DNA from: Gracilinema caldarium DSM 7334
Lineage (GTDB): Bacteria > Spirochaetota > Spirochaetia > Treponematales > Breznakiellaceae
Direction: 5' to 3'
Assembly: GCF_000219725.1 (NCBI RefSeq)
Contig: NC_015732.1
Span: 2,982,972 to 3,046,971, forward strand
Length of the DNA: 64,000 nucleotides
The notes beneath the pieces were generated by a model. The model ran no database searches and was not told where the DNA came from. It saw only the letters and a program-made list of their open reading frames with translations. Position numbers and translations under genes: made by a program. Of this stretch, positions 34,024 to 40,912 are shown in pieces (within the stretch, counting starts at the first letter, position 1; each line of letters starts with the position of its first letter).

Positions 34024-34419
34024 TCAGCTGATTATTTTTAGGCCATATTTCTGATATTTCGATATCTCTCTATCTGCAGAAGCAAAAAACAAATCTGATT
34101 GAATACATTGCCATATCATGAGTCTATCAAAAGGGTCCCGATGTTCAATGGGGAGTTTATAAAATGAAACTAAATCTTTATTATCAAGCTTTTTACACTC
34201 AAAAAAACCATTCTCTATTTCAGCATAAAGGTCTTCGGGGCTTATGTTATTAAGAATAATTTTACCTAAATTATATTTTATCGATATCTCCCACAGGCTT
34301 GCCTGACTATAATATATTGTGTTTTCTTCATTAAGAAGTTCCTTATACACTGAAGGTCTAATCTTATCTATATCAAGATAGGACCAAATTAAATAATGGG
34401 TATCAATAAGGATATTCAT
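34024..34419 (-). CDS. PIN-domain ribonuclease toxin, VapC/PilT type
   Basis: A 131-residue PIN domain with the acidic quartet visible: Asp in MNILIDTHYLIW, Glu in SLWEISIKYNLGK, Asp in HRDPFDRLMIWQC and the late Asp in FASADREISKY. Such toxins cut RNA (often tRNA or rRNA) and are neutralised by a cognate antitoxin. Its ATG overlaps the antitoxin stop by four bases. AT content and codon use differ from the GC-richer neighbours, suggesting acquisition. Confidence 0.9.
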   Translation of the reverse strand: MNILIDTHYLIWSYLDIDKIRPSVYKELLNEENTIYYSQASLWEISIKYNLGKIILNNISPEDLYAEIENGFFECKKLDNKDLVSFYKLPIEHRDPFDRLMIWQCIQSDLFFASADREISKYQKYGLKIIS

Positions 34420-34655
34420 GAATTAATAAGTTCCTCATCGGTAATATTCCATTCGCCTTTAAATTCAACCGTGCCTTTTCCCTGTAAAGTACCAAGTTTT
34501 CGAGCCTTTATTCTTTTGTATTCTTCTATTGGAACTATTACTGCTATGGTCTTTTTTTTTCGTCCAAAGGCTATTCCAATCTCATTTCCAGACTCGACTT
34601 CCTTTAAAAGCGCGGAGAATTTAGCTCGAATTTCTGCTACTGGTAAGGTCTTCAT
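34416..34655 (-). CDS. Phd/YefM-type antitoxin
   Basis: A 79-residue antitoxin. The N-terminal Phd/YefM fold is seen as LPVAEIRAKFSALLKEVESGNEIGIAFGRKKKTIAVIVPIEEYKRI. The C-terminal 25 residues (to DEELINS) are the toxin-binding tail. It precedes the PIN toxin with a 4-bp ATGA overlap, the usual order. Pairing a Phd-type antitoxin with a PIN toxin is common. Confidence 0.9.
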   Translation of the reverse strand: MKTLPVAEIRAKFSALLKEVESGNEIGIAFGRKKKTIAVIVPIEEYKRIKARKLGTLQGKGTVEFKGEWNITDEELINS

Positions 34656-34704
34656 AGATTACATGATAATCATTTTGTACAACATAGTCAAATTCACACT
34701 ATAC

Positions 34705-35193
34705 TCAATTCACATCATCTTCGAAAAGGTCTGTTTCCCAGCTGTCGGCTACCTCAGCAGCGAAAGCGATGGACTGGCGTAAATCTTCGGCGTTGTGGGA
34801 GACTGGCAGCTTAACAGTATAAAACAACAGGATACCTTCATCATTTTCTTCTAATACCCATGCACCGATTTTGTTAGTTCCCGATTCTTCCATTAAAGCA
34901 TAGAGCAGATCTAATTTAGGATCCTCTTCCAAGACCCCCGCATTTGACCAGACTTCTCGAACCTCCATTCCCCGATACTTCTGAGTCTCCGACATGATAT
35001 AGACATACTGGGTTCGTCCGGAAGCAAGATCATATTCAATCTCATAGTTGCCATTATCAGTAATCGTATAGGGGATGTTTAAGCTTTTAAGCATCACCGC
35101 AACCCGCTGGTCGGGGGTTTTATTCGTTTGGGCAAAAAGAATTCCACTTCCTAAAACTGCAAAAAGAACCAAAATATACTTTACTTTGTTCAT
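34705..35193 (-). CDS. Secreted YbjN-like protein of unknown function
   Basis: A 162-residue protein from ATG 35193, which has GGAGG nine bases upstream; the longer open frame to 35388 is not supported. A signal peptide (KYILVLFAVLGSGILFAQ) with a signal peptidase I site after FAQ predicts periplasmic location. The mature part (RVAVMLKSLNIPYTITDNGNYEIEYDL, later LDLLYALMEESGTNKIGAWVLEE) resembles the YbjN/TY3-chaperone-like fold. No function can be assigned. It lies at the left edge of the repeat-bracketed island. Confidence 0.6.
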   Translation of the reverse strand: MNKVKYILVLFAVLGSGILFAQTNKTPDQRVAVMLKSLNIPYTITDNGNYEIEYDLASGRTQYVYIMSETQKYRGMEVREVWSNAGVLEEDPKLDLLYALMEESGTNKIGAWVLEENDEGILLFYTVKLPVSHNAEDLRQSIAFAAEVADSWETDLFEDDVN

Positions 35194-35244
35194 CAAATTT
35201 GCCTCCACGTATAAATGTAGTGCATATTGTTTTGAATTCACAGA

Positions 35245-35292
35245 TTGATGTTTAAAAAAATAAATGTACAGCCTGCGGAGATTATGTTTAGA
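35245..35292 (+). repeat. Imperfect direct repeat, left copy
   Basis: About 48 bases that recur at 37685-37730 in the same orientation: TTGATGT, an A-rich stretch, a 16-base perfect core (AATGTACAGCCTGCGG, 35263-35278) and a similar end with GTTTAGA. The two copies bracket the segment with mazEF, the barrel-like gene and the vapBC remnants. Each copy also lies 50-100 bases before a minus-strand start codon. Confidence 0.75.
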
Positions 35293-35455
35293 ACCTATCC
35301 CTACATTTGTATAAACGGTAATTATCATAGCGATACCCCAATCTCGGATAGGCATGGTCCATTTTTTAGAGATATATCGAGCAATCATGGGGTATTTAGC
35401 ATCCCACCGCTGGACAAATTGGGTGAGTTCTTTATTTTGCCTTTATAATTTTTTT

Positions 35456-35568
35456 ATATAACATTTGCTTAACTTGCAACGCGTACATGGTGCAATTCTT
35501 GCCGAGGAACGTAGTGACGACAGCAAGAATTGTGACATAGCGTTGTCAAGTTAAAGCAGTTGTTAGCT
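35456..35568 (-). repeat. attC-like recombination site 1
   Basis: A long imperfect dyad just after the mazF stop. Outer arms AACATTTGCTTAACTTG and CAAGTTAAAGCAGTTGTT pair with a few unpaired bases; then CAACGC/GCGTTG (35477-35482 with 35540-35545) and a perfect 10-bp stem CAATTCTTGC/GCAAGAATTG (35493-35502 with 35523-35532). Outer ends carry AAC and GTT as in integron attC sites (RYYYAAC...GTTRRRY). Read on the minus strand it follows mazF as a cassette's attC should. It shares its outer arms and a central GCCGA..AACGTAG.GA motif with site 2. Confidence 0.55.
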
Positions 35569-35575
35569 GTCTTAG

Positions 35576-35914
35576 TTATTCTATTATTACTTTAATTTTA
35601 TCTATTACTTCATCAACTATTTCATTGTTAACTTTTTCTATATATTCAATATTTCTAATTCTCCAATCTAAGTTTTTAAGTTGATCACTCAGCACACATC
35701 CTTTTATTTTTTTCCCTTCTATTTTAACTTCAAATGGATATCCTTTTTCTTTGCTTGTAATAGGGCAAAAAATACCTAATCCAATTTTTTCATTATATGC
35801 TTTATACGATAGAACTAAAGCAGGTCTGCGTCCACGCTGTTCATGCCCTAACTGTGGATTAAAATCAAGCCAAACTATATCGCCTTTATTTGGAATATAT
35901 GTTGTTTTTACCAT
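35576..35914 (-). CDS. mazF: MazF/PemK-type endoribonuclease toxin
   Basis: A 112-residue toxin with the family pattern PNKGDIVWLDFNPQLGHEQRGRRPALVLS, then IFCPITSKEKGYPFEV and LSDQLKNLDWR. Arg and Thr/Ser residues of the active site (RRPALVLS, PITSK) are present. MazF cuts single-stranded mRNA at short sequences. It overlaps mazE by seven bases. Together they are one AT-rich cassette lying between the two attC-like sites. Confidence 0.93.
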   Translation of the reverse strand: MVKTTYIPNKGDIVWLDFNPQLGHEQRGRRPALVLSYKAYNEKIGLGIFCPITSKEKGYPFEVKIEGKKIKGCVLSDQLKNLDWRIRNIEYIEKVNNEIVDEVIDKIKVIIE

Positions 35915-36141
35915 TCTTCATTTCCAACTGAAAAACCAGTTTCTATTGCTTCATGAATATTTTCAGTTGTCACTTTAGCCAATAACTCATTTAAGCTAAT
36001 TCTTTTTGGTATAATAACTAATTTTCCTTCTTCTTCCGATATTTCGACTGTACTGCCATTTTTTAGTTCCAAATCCTTGGAATATAATGCTGGGATTCTA
36101 ATTCCTAAGCTATTTCCCCATTTTTGTACAACAGTTTGCAT
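35908..36141 (-). CDS. mazE: MazE-type antitoxin (AbrB fold)
   Basis: A 77-residue antitoxin beginning MQTVVQKWGNSLGIRIP, the SpoVT/AbrB swapped-hairpin DNA-binding motif, followed by STVEISEEEGKLVIIPK. The acidic C-terminus (TTENIHEAIETGFSVGNEEW) is the toxin-neutralising tail. It is upstream of mazF in the usual order and is expected to repress the pair's promoter in the 36142-36250 segment. Confidence 0.92.
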   Translation of the reverse strand: MQTVVQKWGNSLGIRIPALYSKDLELKNGSTVEISEEEGKLVIIPKRISLNELLAKVTTENIHEAIETGFSVGNEEW

Positions 36142-36248
36142 ACTAATACCTCTGAGAATAAGTATATATATTGTCTATTCATTAGTCAAGTATACAATGT
36201 ATAAACTTAATAAGCTGAACTACCTTCTTTTTTGCACCGAAGGCGTCC

Positions 36249-36367
36249 ATCCAACATTTGCTTTACCTGCATTTCCGTGCCCCCTAGGGCTTGGCATGAA
36301 AATTGCCGAACGTAGCGATTGCAATTTTCATACCAAAGGAAATGTCTGGTTAAAGCAGTTGTTATGT
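36249..36367 (-). repeat. attC-like recombination site 2
   Basis: A second long dyad, just after the stop of the barrel-like gene. Outer arms AACATTTGCTTTACC and GGTTAAAGCAGTTGTT pair imperfectly; inside are CATTTCC/GGAAATG (36270-36276 with 36338-36344) and a perfect 11-bp stem ATGAAAATTGC/GCAATTTTCAT (36296-36306 with 36321-36331). On the minus strand its right end reads GTTGGAT, a full match to the GTTRRRY core at which integron cassettes join. The next cassette (mazEF) begins there. Confidence 0.6.
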
Positions 36368-36378
36368 TTTTATACTAA

Positions 36379-36957
36379 CTAATTTTTATGTCGATAAGCA
36401 TATTTAACAAATATACAAAATATTGATGATTCTTGTTTTGCTTTTGATATTTCAAGTTTATTTGATGTAAATGCATATTTTGCTCCGAGTAAAACCCCAT
36501 TTTTTTCTTTGCCAAAATCAAATGCAATTGATATATTTGCTGCTGTTCCGCCTTCACTATCATTCATTTCCATTGGTAAATCTGTTTGATTAGAAACAAA
36601 CGAATAACCTATAGATGTCCCTAATTGAATAAATGGCACAGGATAAATTATTAATCCAGGACCAATTAAGTATGAATTAAACTGTATATAATTATAATCA
36701 TCTTCAAATCTATGACCAATTCCACTTATCTCACCAACAATATAAAGAGGTGTTCCTGAAATCGGACCATAACCTAATTTAAGTCCTAAATCAACACCAA
36801 CTTCTTTAACTGATGAACCAAATAAATCAGACATATCTTGACCATTGATTTTTGTTTTTGCATTACCAACCCCTAAACCAATATCAAAGTAAAAACCTTG
36901 TGCAAAACCTATCATTGCACTCATAATTAGGAAACTCGTTAAAAACAGCTTTTTCAT
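36379..36957 (-). CDS. Exported barrel-like protein of unknown function
   Basis: A 192-residue protein with a signal peptide (KKLFLTSFLIMSAMIGFAQ) followed by alternating hydrophobic and polar beta strands rich in Gly and Tyr (FDIGLGVGNAKTKING, GLKLGYGPISGTPLYIVGEISGIG) and a terminal aromatic-rich strand (IFCIFVKYAYRHKN). This suggests a small outer-membrane beta-barrel. The family was not identified. GGAGG precedes the ATG. It is AT-rich, unlike chromosomal neighbours, and attC-like site 2 begins 12 bases after its stop, so it looks like a cassette gene. Confidence 0.65.
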   Translation of the reverse strand: MKKLFLTSFLIMSAMIGFAQGFYFDIGLGVGNAKTKINGQDMSDLFGSSVKEVGVDLGLKLGYGPISGTPLYIVGEISGIGHRFEDDYNYIQFNSYLIGPGLIIYPVPFIQLGTSIGYSFVSNQTDLPMEMNDSEGGTAANISIAFDFGKEKNGVLLGAKYAFTSNKLEISKAKQESSIFCIFVKYAYRHKN

Positions 36958-37207
36958 TTCAAATCCTCCTACAAATCTTTTTATTTATACCTGAAATAAC
37001 AGGTTAATAAACACTATTAAAGTATTTATTATCATATTTTTTCTAAACTTTTTTATCTTTTTTATATCTTTAATAAACCTAACATCCCCCATATTATACC
37101 CCTGCATAAGAGGCCTTGCAACTTGTTTTAAAAAACTGGTATGTAAACCGACAAGGCACCCCAGGCCTAGGCAAACAAACACTTTTGATCAAACACTGGC
37201 ACTAGGC
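36958..37207. other. Non-coding stretch with inverted repeat, upstream of the barrel-like gene
   Basis: About 250 bases without a convincing gene. It holds the ribosome site and presumed promoter of the barrel-like gene, a small dyad CCTGAAATAACAGG, and the left arm of an inverted repeat AGGCCTAG (37163-37170) with CTAGGCCT (37202-37209), 31 bases apart. This dyad overlaps the end of the vapC remnant and could be another, degraded cassette border. Confidence 0.45.
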
Positions 37208-37477
37208 CTTAACAAGTATTTTTATTTGCAACTCTTGTGCAGTCCTATTCATTTTTTTAACCCGATTTAGAAGCGCCGCATTATGCCTTTTTCACGCTTC
37301 TCGATTGGTATGTGAGAAAAAAATGTATATTTCCAAAAAACATTGGTAATCTCAGAGGGAAATATATCCGGAGCAATGACTAAATCAGATTCTTTTAGTA
37401 AATTTCTATAGGCTTTACTTTTTTCATTGTTAAGAACTATTTACATAGCTCCACTTGCGTCTAATAACTATGATCAT
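37208..37477 (-). pseudogene. Decayed VapC-type PIN toxin
   Basis: From ATG 37477 the frame reads MIIVI, then one extra base shifts it. In the next frame DASGAM is followed by a TAA stop (37443-37441) and then by a clear PIN-domain run: IVLNNEKSKAYRNLL, ESDLVIAPDIFPSEI, TNVFWKYTFFSHIPIEKREKGI, ending in a second frame break near 37267. A third frame continues ALLNRVKKMNRT to a stop at the AGGCCTAG dyad. The C-terminal catalytic Asp region is missing. With two frame changes and an internal stop it cannot make an active toxin. Confidence 0.75.
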
Positions 37478-37480
37478 CTT

Positions 37481-37636
37481 TCACGCTCCTCTCGTATTAG
37501 GTCTACAGGATCTGGTAATACCTTCTTTTAAAAGGACAATAGCTTCCTGTGTGAGGCTCCTGTGTTCTTTTTTGGCGAGATAGTTTATTTGATTGTATAT
37601 GTCATCAGGTAAATCCATTACTTGAAGTGTCGGCAT
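37481..37636 (-). pseudogene. Frameshifted VapB/FitA-type antitoxin
   Basis: ATG 37636 follows an AGAGG ribosome site. The 51-codon frame encodes the ribbon-helix-helix antitoxin start MPTLQVMDLPDDIYNQI, then NYLAKKEHRSLTQEAIVLLKEGITR, and then a foreign tail (SCRPNTRGA). Shifting one base at that point restores DPVDLIREERER and a TGA that overlaps the vapC ATG (ATGA), clearly the original end. The DNA-binding half could still be made. Confidence 0.75.
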
Positions 37637-37684
37637 GGGTACCTCTTAGATGCAACATACATTTATCTTGCATGCATATCAATT

Positions 37685-37730
37685 TTGATGTGCAAAAAAT
37701 CAATGTACAGCCTGCGGGGTTAGGTTTAGA
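37685..37730 (+). repeat. Imperfect direct repeat, right copy
   Basis: Partner of 35245-35292, with the perfect core at 37702-37717. After the core it reads GGTTAGGTTTAGA; GTTAGGT here also fits the GTTRRRY core. A small hairpin TTAGG/CCTAA follows at about 37720-37740. It separates the vapBC remnants from the 3' end of the RluA-type gene. Confidence 0.75.
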
Positions 37731-37764
37731 TTTCCCTAAGCGCCTGTAGGACAAGTCCGACAAA

Positions 37765-38472
37765 CTAGTAGCGGTACAGCTTGGGAGAAGTAAAACTCGG
37801 GGGCGGCGGAACCGAAAACTCCAGGGGGGCTCCGGTCCGGGGGTGATGAAAGGCCAGGGTTTCCGCATGGAGACCGAGTCTGCCCAGGGGATCACTGCGA
37901 CTGCCGTACTTGGAGTCCCCCACCACGGGGTGGCCGATAGCGGCACAGTGGACCCGAATTTGGTTCCGCCGCCCGGTTTCAAGCTCGAGGGCAAGCATAC
38001 TGTAGCGGGACCCTGAACGCAGGAGCTTCCAGCGGGTCACAGCCCGCAGGCCCTTCCCAGGAGGCGCAATGACCACCCTGGCCCGGGAATCTTCTGTCAG
38101 GGGCAGATCAATCGTACCCTCCGCTTCGGTAACGGAGCCTTCCACCACCGCCACATAACGGCGTGCAGCCACCAGGTCATCCCACCGATCCATAAGGACC
38201 TTTTTCATCACCGCCGACTTGGCAAAGACCATCACCCCTGAGGTATCCCGGTCCAGCCGGTGCACCACCGCAATCTGCCGTTTCTGACCCCGGCGACGGA
38301 GGTACTCATTCAAAATCCAATAGGCAGTCCGGTTCTTTTCTCCTCCGGCAGCAACAGAAAGAAGCCCCTCAGGCTTAAACACCACCATAATATCATCATC
38401 CTCATAGAGGATTTCGAGCCCGAAGGGCAGACGCCAGGGCCGCTGTTGTTCCTTTCCTGTGGTTCTTTTCAT
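37765..38472 (-). CDS. RluA-family pseudouridine synthase
   Basis: A 235-residue enzyme with the catalytic Asp in VVHRLDRDTSGVMVFAKS, plus RRYVAVVEGSV and the late GRRNQIRVHCAAIGHPVVGDSKYGS. There is no S4 RNA-binding domain, so it resembles the RluA/YciL-like single-domain members. It converts a uridine of 23S rRNA or tRNA to pseudouridine; the exact site is unknown. The ATG overlaps the upstream HAD gene by four bases. Confidence 0.9.
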   Translation of the reverse strand: MKRTTGKEQQRPWRLPFGLEILYEDDDIMVVFKPEGLLSVAAGGEKNRTAYWILNEYLRRRGQKRQIAVVHRLDRDTSGVMVFAKSAVMKKVLMDRWDDLVAARRYVAVVEGSVTEAEGTIDLPLTEDSRARVVIAPPGKGLRAVTRWKLLRSGSRYSMLALELETGRRNQIRVHCAAIGHPVVGDSKYGSRSDPLGRLGLHAETLAFHHPRTGAPLEFSVPPPPSFTSPKLYRY

Positions 38473-39413
38473 CCTACAGGTCCTGATTGTGCTGTACCTT
38501 TATGGGCTGTTCCATTCTGGGCTTGAGGCTGAGCGGATGCCACCGGGGAACCGGGGGAGCCAACGGCTGTCAGCAGGGCTTCGGCAATTTCAGCAAAGCC
38601 GTCACCACAGTCCCTGCTCGACACATAGGCGGGCAAATGCTTGATAAGGTGCATATACTTGTGGATATTTGCCACTCCGCAGGTCACGGGAAAGGCTGCA
38701 AACATGGGTTCATCGTTGGGGGAGTCCCCTGCAAACAGCACCTGGTGCCGGTCACGAACCGGGTCCCAGCCATATCGCTCCTGCAAAAACAGCTCCGCCA
38801 TGGTAAGCTTGTCGTAGGTACCCATCCATATATTGACATGGATTGATGAAACCTTCGCCCGGGCTCCCATGGTTTTTGCAAGTTCCGCTACCTGGACGGC
38901 TTTTTCAAGGGGGAGCACCGGCTCTTCTTCGGCAAAATCGATGGCAATATCAAAAAGCCGGGAAAACTGATCCTTGGCCAGCCTGAGCCGTTCATCAATA
39001 TGAAGAACCGCTTTCTGTATCACCTGGAGCCGGCTGTCACTGTTTCGGACCGCCTGCGGATGGAAGCGCTGTTTCAGTACCGGCAATCGTTCCGATCGGC
39101 CAGCATCTCTAGGGGATATTTCGGCCGATCGGCCAGCGTCTGCAGAGAATATCTTTGCTTCTTCCCAGAACACGAGGGCGCCGTTTTCGCCGATAACCCC
39201 ATTCACGGGCCACTGACGGGCAATGAGGTCGCACCAGCCTGCGGAGCGGCCCGTAACGGGGATAACGATAAAGCCCGCCGATTGGAGCTTCCACAGGGCG
39301 GTATATGAGGAGGCGAGCAATTTTCCCTGCCGGGTAAGGGTGTCATCAATATCCATAAGAATATATCTGACCTGGCGGGCTTCCGTTGAATTCAGTTCTG
39401 AGAGGCGACGCAT
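38469..39413 (-). CDS. HAD-superfamily hydrolase, Cof/IIB-like
   Basis: A 314-residue phosphatase-like protein. HAD motif I is LMDIDDTLTRQG (nucleophile Asp near residue 21), motif II VIPVTGRSAGW, and motif IV LFAGDSPNDEPMFAAF. The C1/C2 cap position and length fit type IIB, which act on sugar phosphates. A short duplicated segment in the cap repeats DAGRS twice (coded by two copies of a CGATCGGCCAGC element at about 39093-39140). The last 30 residues are low-complexity (SPGSPVASAQPQAQNGTAHK). Substrate unknown. Confidence 0.85.
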   Translation of the reverse strand: MRRLSELNSTEARQVRYILMDIDDTLTRQGKLLASSYTALWKLQSAGFIVIPVTGRSAGWCDLIARQWPVNGVIGENGALVFWEEAKIFSADAGRSAEISPRDAGRSERLPVLKQRFHPQAVRNSDSRLQVIQKAVLHIDERLRLAKDQFSRLFDIAIDFAEEEPVLPLEKAVQVAELAKTMGARAKVSSIHVNIWMGTYDKLTMAELFLQERYGWDPVRDRHQVLFAGDSPNDEPMFAAFPVTCGVANIHKYMHLIKHLPAYVSSRDCGDGFAEIAEALLTAVGSPGSPVASAQPQAQNGTAHKGTAQSGPVG

Positions 39414-39448
39414 GGGGCCATCATGCCACAGTCATCCCGCTCATGCAA

Positions 39449-40759
39449 CTATACCCCACCCTCTTTTTTCACTGCCTCGAGGGTCTGTGTGTCGAGGGTC
39501 TTAAGCGCCTCGATAGCCTTTAGCCGGGCCAGGAGAGGCGGGTGGGAATAATTCACAAATACATACAGCGGATGGGGATAGAGGTCCGAAAGATTGTCCG
39601 CAAAGAGTCGTTTAAGGGCCCTCCCCATGCTTTCTACCGACACAGCCCTGACTGCATAGGCATCGGCCTGGTATTCAAAACGGCGGCTGATGATGTTGGT
39701 GCCTATATTCATGAGGAGCGAAAGGGGTTCATAGAGGAGGAAAAAGGCAAGCAGATTGATGTGCACCTGGAGGTCCGCCGCCCCGAGGGCCAGGGACAGG
39801 GACCGGGAACCCACGAGGAGTGAAAAGAGGGCCATGGTAATAAAAATGGACAAGGCCGACAGCACATTACCATAGGGAATATGATGCCGTTTATAATGGC
39901 CGATTTCATGGGCCAGAATCGCGGTAATTTCATCCACAGGATGATTTGCTATGAGGGTATCGAAGAGCACAATTTTCTTAAACCGCCCTAAGCCAGAGAA
40001 GAAGGCGTTGCTCTTTTTACTCCGTTTGCTGGCGTTCATCACATAGACCCCCGAGAGGGGGAATCTGGTCTGGCTCGCCAGTTTTTCGATAGCTGTTTTC
40101 AAGTCCCCCGCTTCCAGGGGACTAAGCTTGTTAAAGAGGGGCAAAATAAGGGTCGTATAGAGAGAAGAAATAATGAATGTTACGGCAAAGAGGATCAGAC
40201 CAAAGATAAGCCAGAAGAGGGATCCAAAGGTGTCGATACAGATGAGGAGGAGATAGAGGAGCCCGCCCCCAAAGACTGCCCCCAGGATAAGCCCCTTGAT
40301 GGTGTCACTGATATAGATGCCGATGGTTTTTGTGTTAAAGCCATAGCGGGCTTCCAGGGAAAAATCGTGGTACAGTGAAAAGGGCAGACTGAGCAGGCCC
40401 GAAGCGAGGCTCAGTATACCGAAAAACACCAGGGCCCGCAGACGGGCATGGGCGATTACCGATGCCAGCATCCGGTCGAGCTGACCTGGGCCGTCAAACA
40501 GGAGGAAGAGTAGGAGCGCCGCAAAAGAAAGGAGCCCTTCCCACAGGGCAAGCCGGCTTTTTTCCTTATTATAAGCAAGCAGCTGGGCATACTTATTTTC
40601 ATCAATAAACTCCGCCAGGGAACTTTCGATCCTCGGACGGCGATGCTTGAGGTTCAGGATGCTGACGATGAGCGAAAAACCGTAGGAAAGGCTCAGGGTT
40701 GCTATCACTACAAGCTTCAGGGTCAGTGGGTTTGATATGAGGTTTGCAATCAGGTCCAT
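39449..40759 (-). CDS. M48 membrane metallopeptidase (Ste24/CAAX protease type)
   Basis: A 436-residue membrane protease. Several membrane segments occupy residues about 10-30, 65-90, 105-125, 150-175 and 180-205. The zinc site is AILAHEIGHYKRHH (HExxH) near residue 285, with the third ligand Glu in ISRRFEYQADAYAVRAV near 370. The form matches the Ste24p family (with the DUF-like N-terminal M48 extension). It should degrade or process membrane proteins on the cytosolic side. It is 35 bases upstream of the HAD gene on the same strand. Confidence 0.9.
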   Translation of the reverse strand: MDLIANLISNPLTLKLVVIATLSLSYGFSLIVSILNLKHRRPRIESSLAEFIDENKYAQLLAYNKEKSRLALWEGLLSFAALLLFLLFDGPGQLDRMLASVIAHARLRALVFFGILSLASGLLSLPFSLYHDFSLEARYGFNTKTIGIYISDTIKGLILGAVFGGGLLYLLLICIDTFGSLFWLIFGLILFAVTFIISSLYTTLILPLFNKLSPLEAGDLKTAIEKLASQTRFPLSGVYVMNASKRSKKSNAFFSGLGRFKKIVLFDTLIANHPVDEITAILAHEIGHYKRHHIPYGNVLSALSIFITMALFSLLVGSRSLSLALGAADLQVHINLLAFFLLYEPLSLLMNIGTNIISRRFEYQADAYAVRAVSVESMGRALKRLFADNLSDLYPHPLYVFVNYSHPPLLARLKAIEALKTLDTQTLEAVKKEGGV

Positions 40760-40785
40760 GGACCTGTCATAGCATACCCGGTGCC

Positions 40786-40815
40786 CTTAGGCAAGATGCT
40801 CACTTAGGCAAGATG
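40786..40815 (+). repeat. Short tandem duplication
   Basis: CTTAGGCAAGATG occurs at 40786-40798 and again at 40803-40815, a 17-base period in the gap after the ilv operon. No function is evident. Confidence 0.5.
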
Positions 40816-40860
40816 TTCTAGAGGCGGCAAGTTGAAACCTTACAGAACTTTCCCGGACTG

Positions 40861-40890
40861 CTCTCTGCAGGGAGCAGTCCCTGCAGAGAG
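40861..40890 (-). terminator. 13-bp perfect hairpin at the end of the ilv/leu operon
   Basis: CTCTCTGCAGGGA (40861-40873), a 4-base loop and TCCCTGCAGAGAG (40878-40890) form a perfect 13-bp stem 22 bases after the ilvB stop. It lacks a U-tract, so it may act as a 3' stability element or a factor-dependent end rather than a plain intrinsic terminator. Confidence 0.65.
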
Positions 40891-40912
40891 CCGCCCGGGG
40901 GATTCCCCTTTA

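Noticed and set aside
35245-35448. Plus-strand open frame of 67 codons before attC-like site 1
   Set aside because: No ribosome site, odd composition, and it overlaps the direct repeat and promoter region of the YbjN-like gene. Not convincing as a gene.
36142-37764. CRISPR array or insertion sequence in the AT-rich island
   Set aside because: No regularly spaced repeats and no transposase frame; the repeats seen are two related dyads and one pair of direct repeats.
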